DNA of 5,573 nt. Source: Candidatus Sulfopaludibacter sp. SbA3 (lineage in GTDB: Bacteria; Acidobacteriota; Terriglobia; 20CM-2-55-15). Below, piece by piece: positions 5,160 to 5,573 of this stretch. Below the pieces are notes generated by a model. It was not told the DNA's origin. It ran no database searches and saw only the letters and a program-made list of their open reading frames with translations. Within the stretch, counting starts at the first letter, position 1; each line of letters opens with the position of its first letter. A program made the position numbers and the translations under genes. The stretch covers positions 1 through 5,573 of the forward strand of contig CAMAWS010000251.1 in NCBI GenBank assembly GCA_945861845.1, given 5' to 3'.

Positions 5160-5573
5160 TCACAATTCAAACAGCTCCTCGCCCAGCCGGTTCTCGAGCT
5201 TCCGCGTGCGCACTCGGTCGAGCACTTCAATGACATCCCTGATCTTGAAAGGCTTCTGCATGGCGGCGAAGACGTAGGGATTCGGAGTGGATTGACGTTC
5301 GGTAGACATCAGGATGATCAGGCACTGCGGGTTACATTCCTTGAAATAGACAATGGCATCTGGCGAAGTCAGGCCATCGATTTCGAGGCTGAGCATCACG
5401 GCGTCATATTGGCCCGCGGCCATCATCGTAAGCGCCTCCGTCGCGGAGGCGGTGATCGCAACGCGGTAGCCGGCATCGGCAAGAACCTGGTTCAGGGTGG
5501 GATCGGGATTCGCATCGACGATCAGTGCCGAGCCTGCGAGATCCTTGATGATCGCGACGATCTTGTCGATGGC
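5160..5573 (-). CDS. Receiver (REC) domain protein lacking the phospho-acceptor Asp, N-terminus beyond window
   Basis: The reading frame stays open from the stop at 5160 to the right edge, giving 137 C-terminal residues of a longer protein; its start is outside the window. Counting from the edge, residues 16-122 follow a receiver fold: SALIVDANPDP (15-25) as strand 1, YDAVMLSLEIDG (56-67) as strand 3, LIILMSTE (85-92) as strand 4, and QKPFKIRDVIEVLDRVR (106-122) with the conserved Lys107-Pro as strand 5 and helix 5. The usual acceptor Asp is Ser62 (codon 5388-5390, AGC), and the second acidic-pocket residue is Ala21; Asp20, Ser90 (Thr/Ser position) and Lys107 remain. It is therefore probably a pseudo-receiver working without phosphorylation, or a protein-interaction module. 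The receiver is C-terminal, with only about 15 residues after it, so any output or sensor domain must be upstream. It converges on the STAS gene. Confidence 0.78.
   Translation of the reverse strand, partial: AIDKIVAIIKDLAGSALIVDANPDPTLNQVLADAGYRVAITASATEALTMMAAGQYDAVMLSLEIDGLTSPDAIVYFKECNPQCLIILMSTERQSTPNPYVFAAMQKPFKIRDVIEVLDRVRTRKLENRLGEELFEL

Overview
The window is an ordinary-looking piece of bacterial chromosome with seven protein genes, one of them cut by the right edge, and little spacer apart from one large inverted repeat. Base composition is moderately GC-rich (mid-50s per cent by eye) and coding density is high. The gene set is a CarD/CdnL regulator, a class II EPSP synthase, a CNNM/CorC transporter, a GT9 glycosyltransferase and an RsbW/RsbV-type pair. 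GT9 enzymes usually build lipopolysaccharide-like envelopes, so a Gram-negative bacterium is suggested. Acidobacteriota would fit the mix and the style of the intergenic repeats, but this is an impression and not a demonstrated placement.

Layout from left to right. Positions 1-44 hold a GAATTC-rich inverted repeat that looks like a dispersed REP-type element. Positions 62-844 (minus) encode a short GT9 glycosyltransferase. A 136-bp divergent spacer follows, with a very good sigma70-type promoter (929-957) driving carD (981-1490), followed after 13 bp by a CNNM/CorC transporter gene (1504-2763). That gene meets aroA (2760-4046, minus) tail to tail, and their stop codons overlap. Across a 57-bp divergent spacer lies a tight two-gene unit: an RsbW-like anti-sigma kinase (4104-4535) and a STAS anti-sigma antagonist (4539-4883). 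Positions 4894-5143 form a long imperfect palindrome filling the gap between convergent genes. Positions 5160-5573 (minus) are the C-terminal part of a receiver-domain protein that lacks the usual phospho-acceptor aspartate.

The two plus-strand genes at 4104-4883 form a recognisable partner-switching module. The kinase would phosphorylate the STAS protein on Ser59 and, in the dephosphorylated state, the STAS protein would bind the kinase and free its target sigma factor. No sigma factor or PP2C phosphatase is visible here, so the target and input are unknown. carD and the transporter probably share one transcript, with CarD acting globally on RNA polymerase. aroA is a housekeeping aromatic-biosynthesis gene. 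I see no sign of a novel defence or mobile system. The observations most worth a second look are the long palindrome, the degenerate receiver domain and the overlapping convergent stops.
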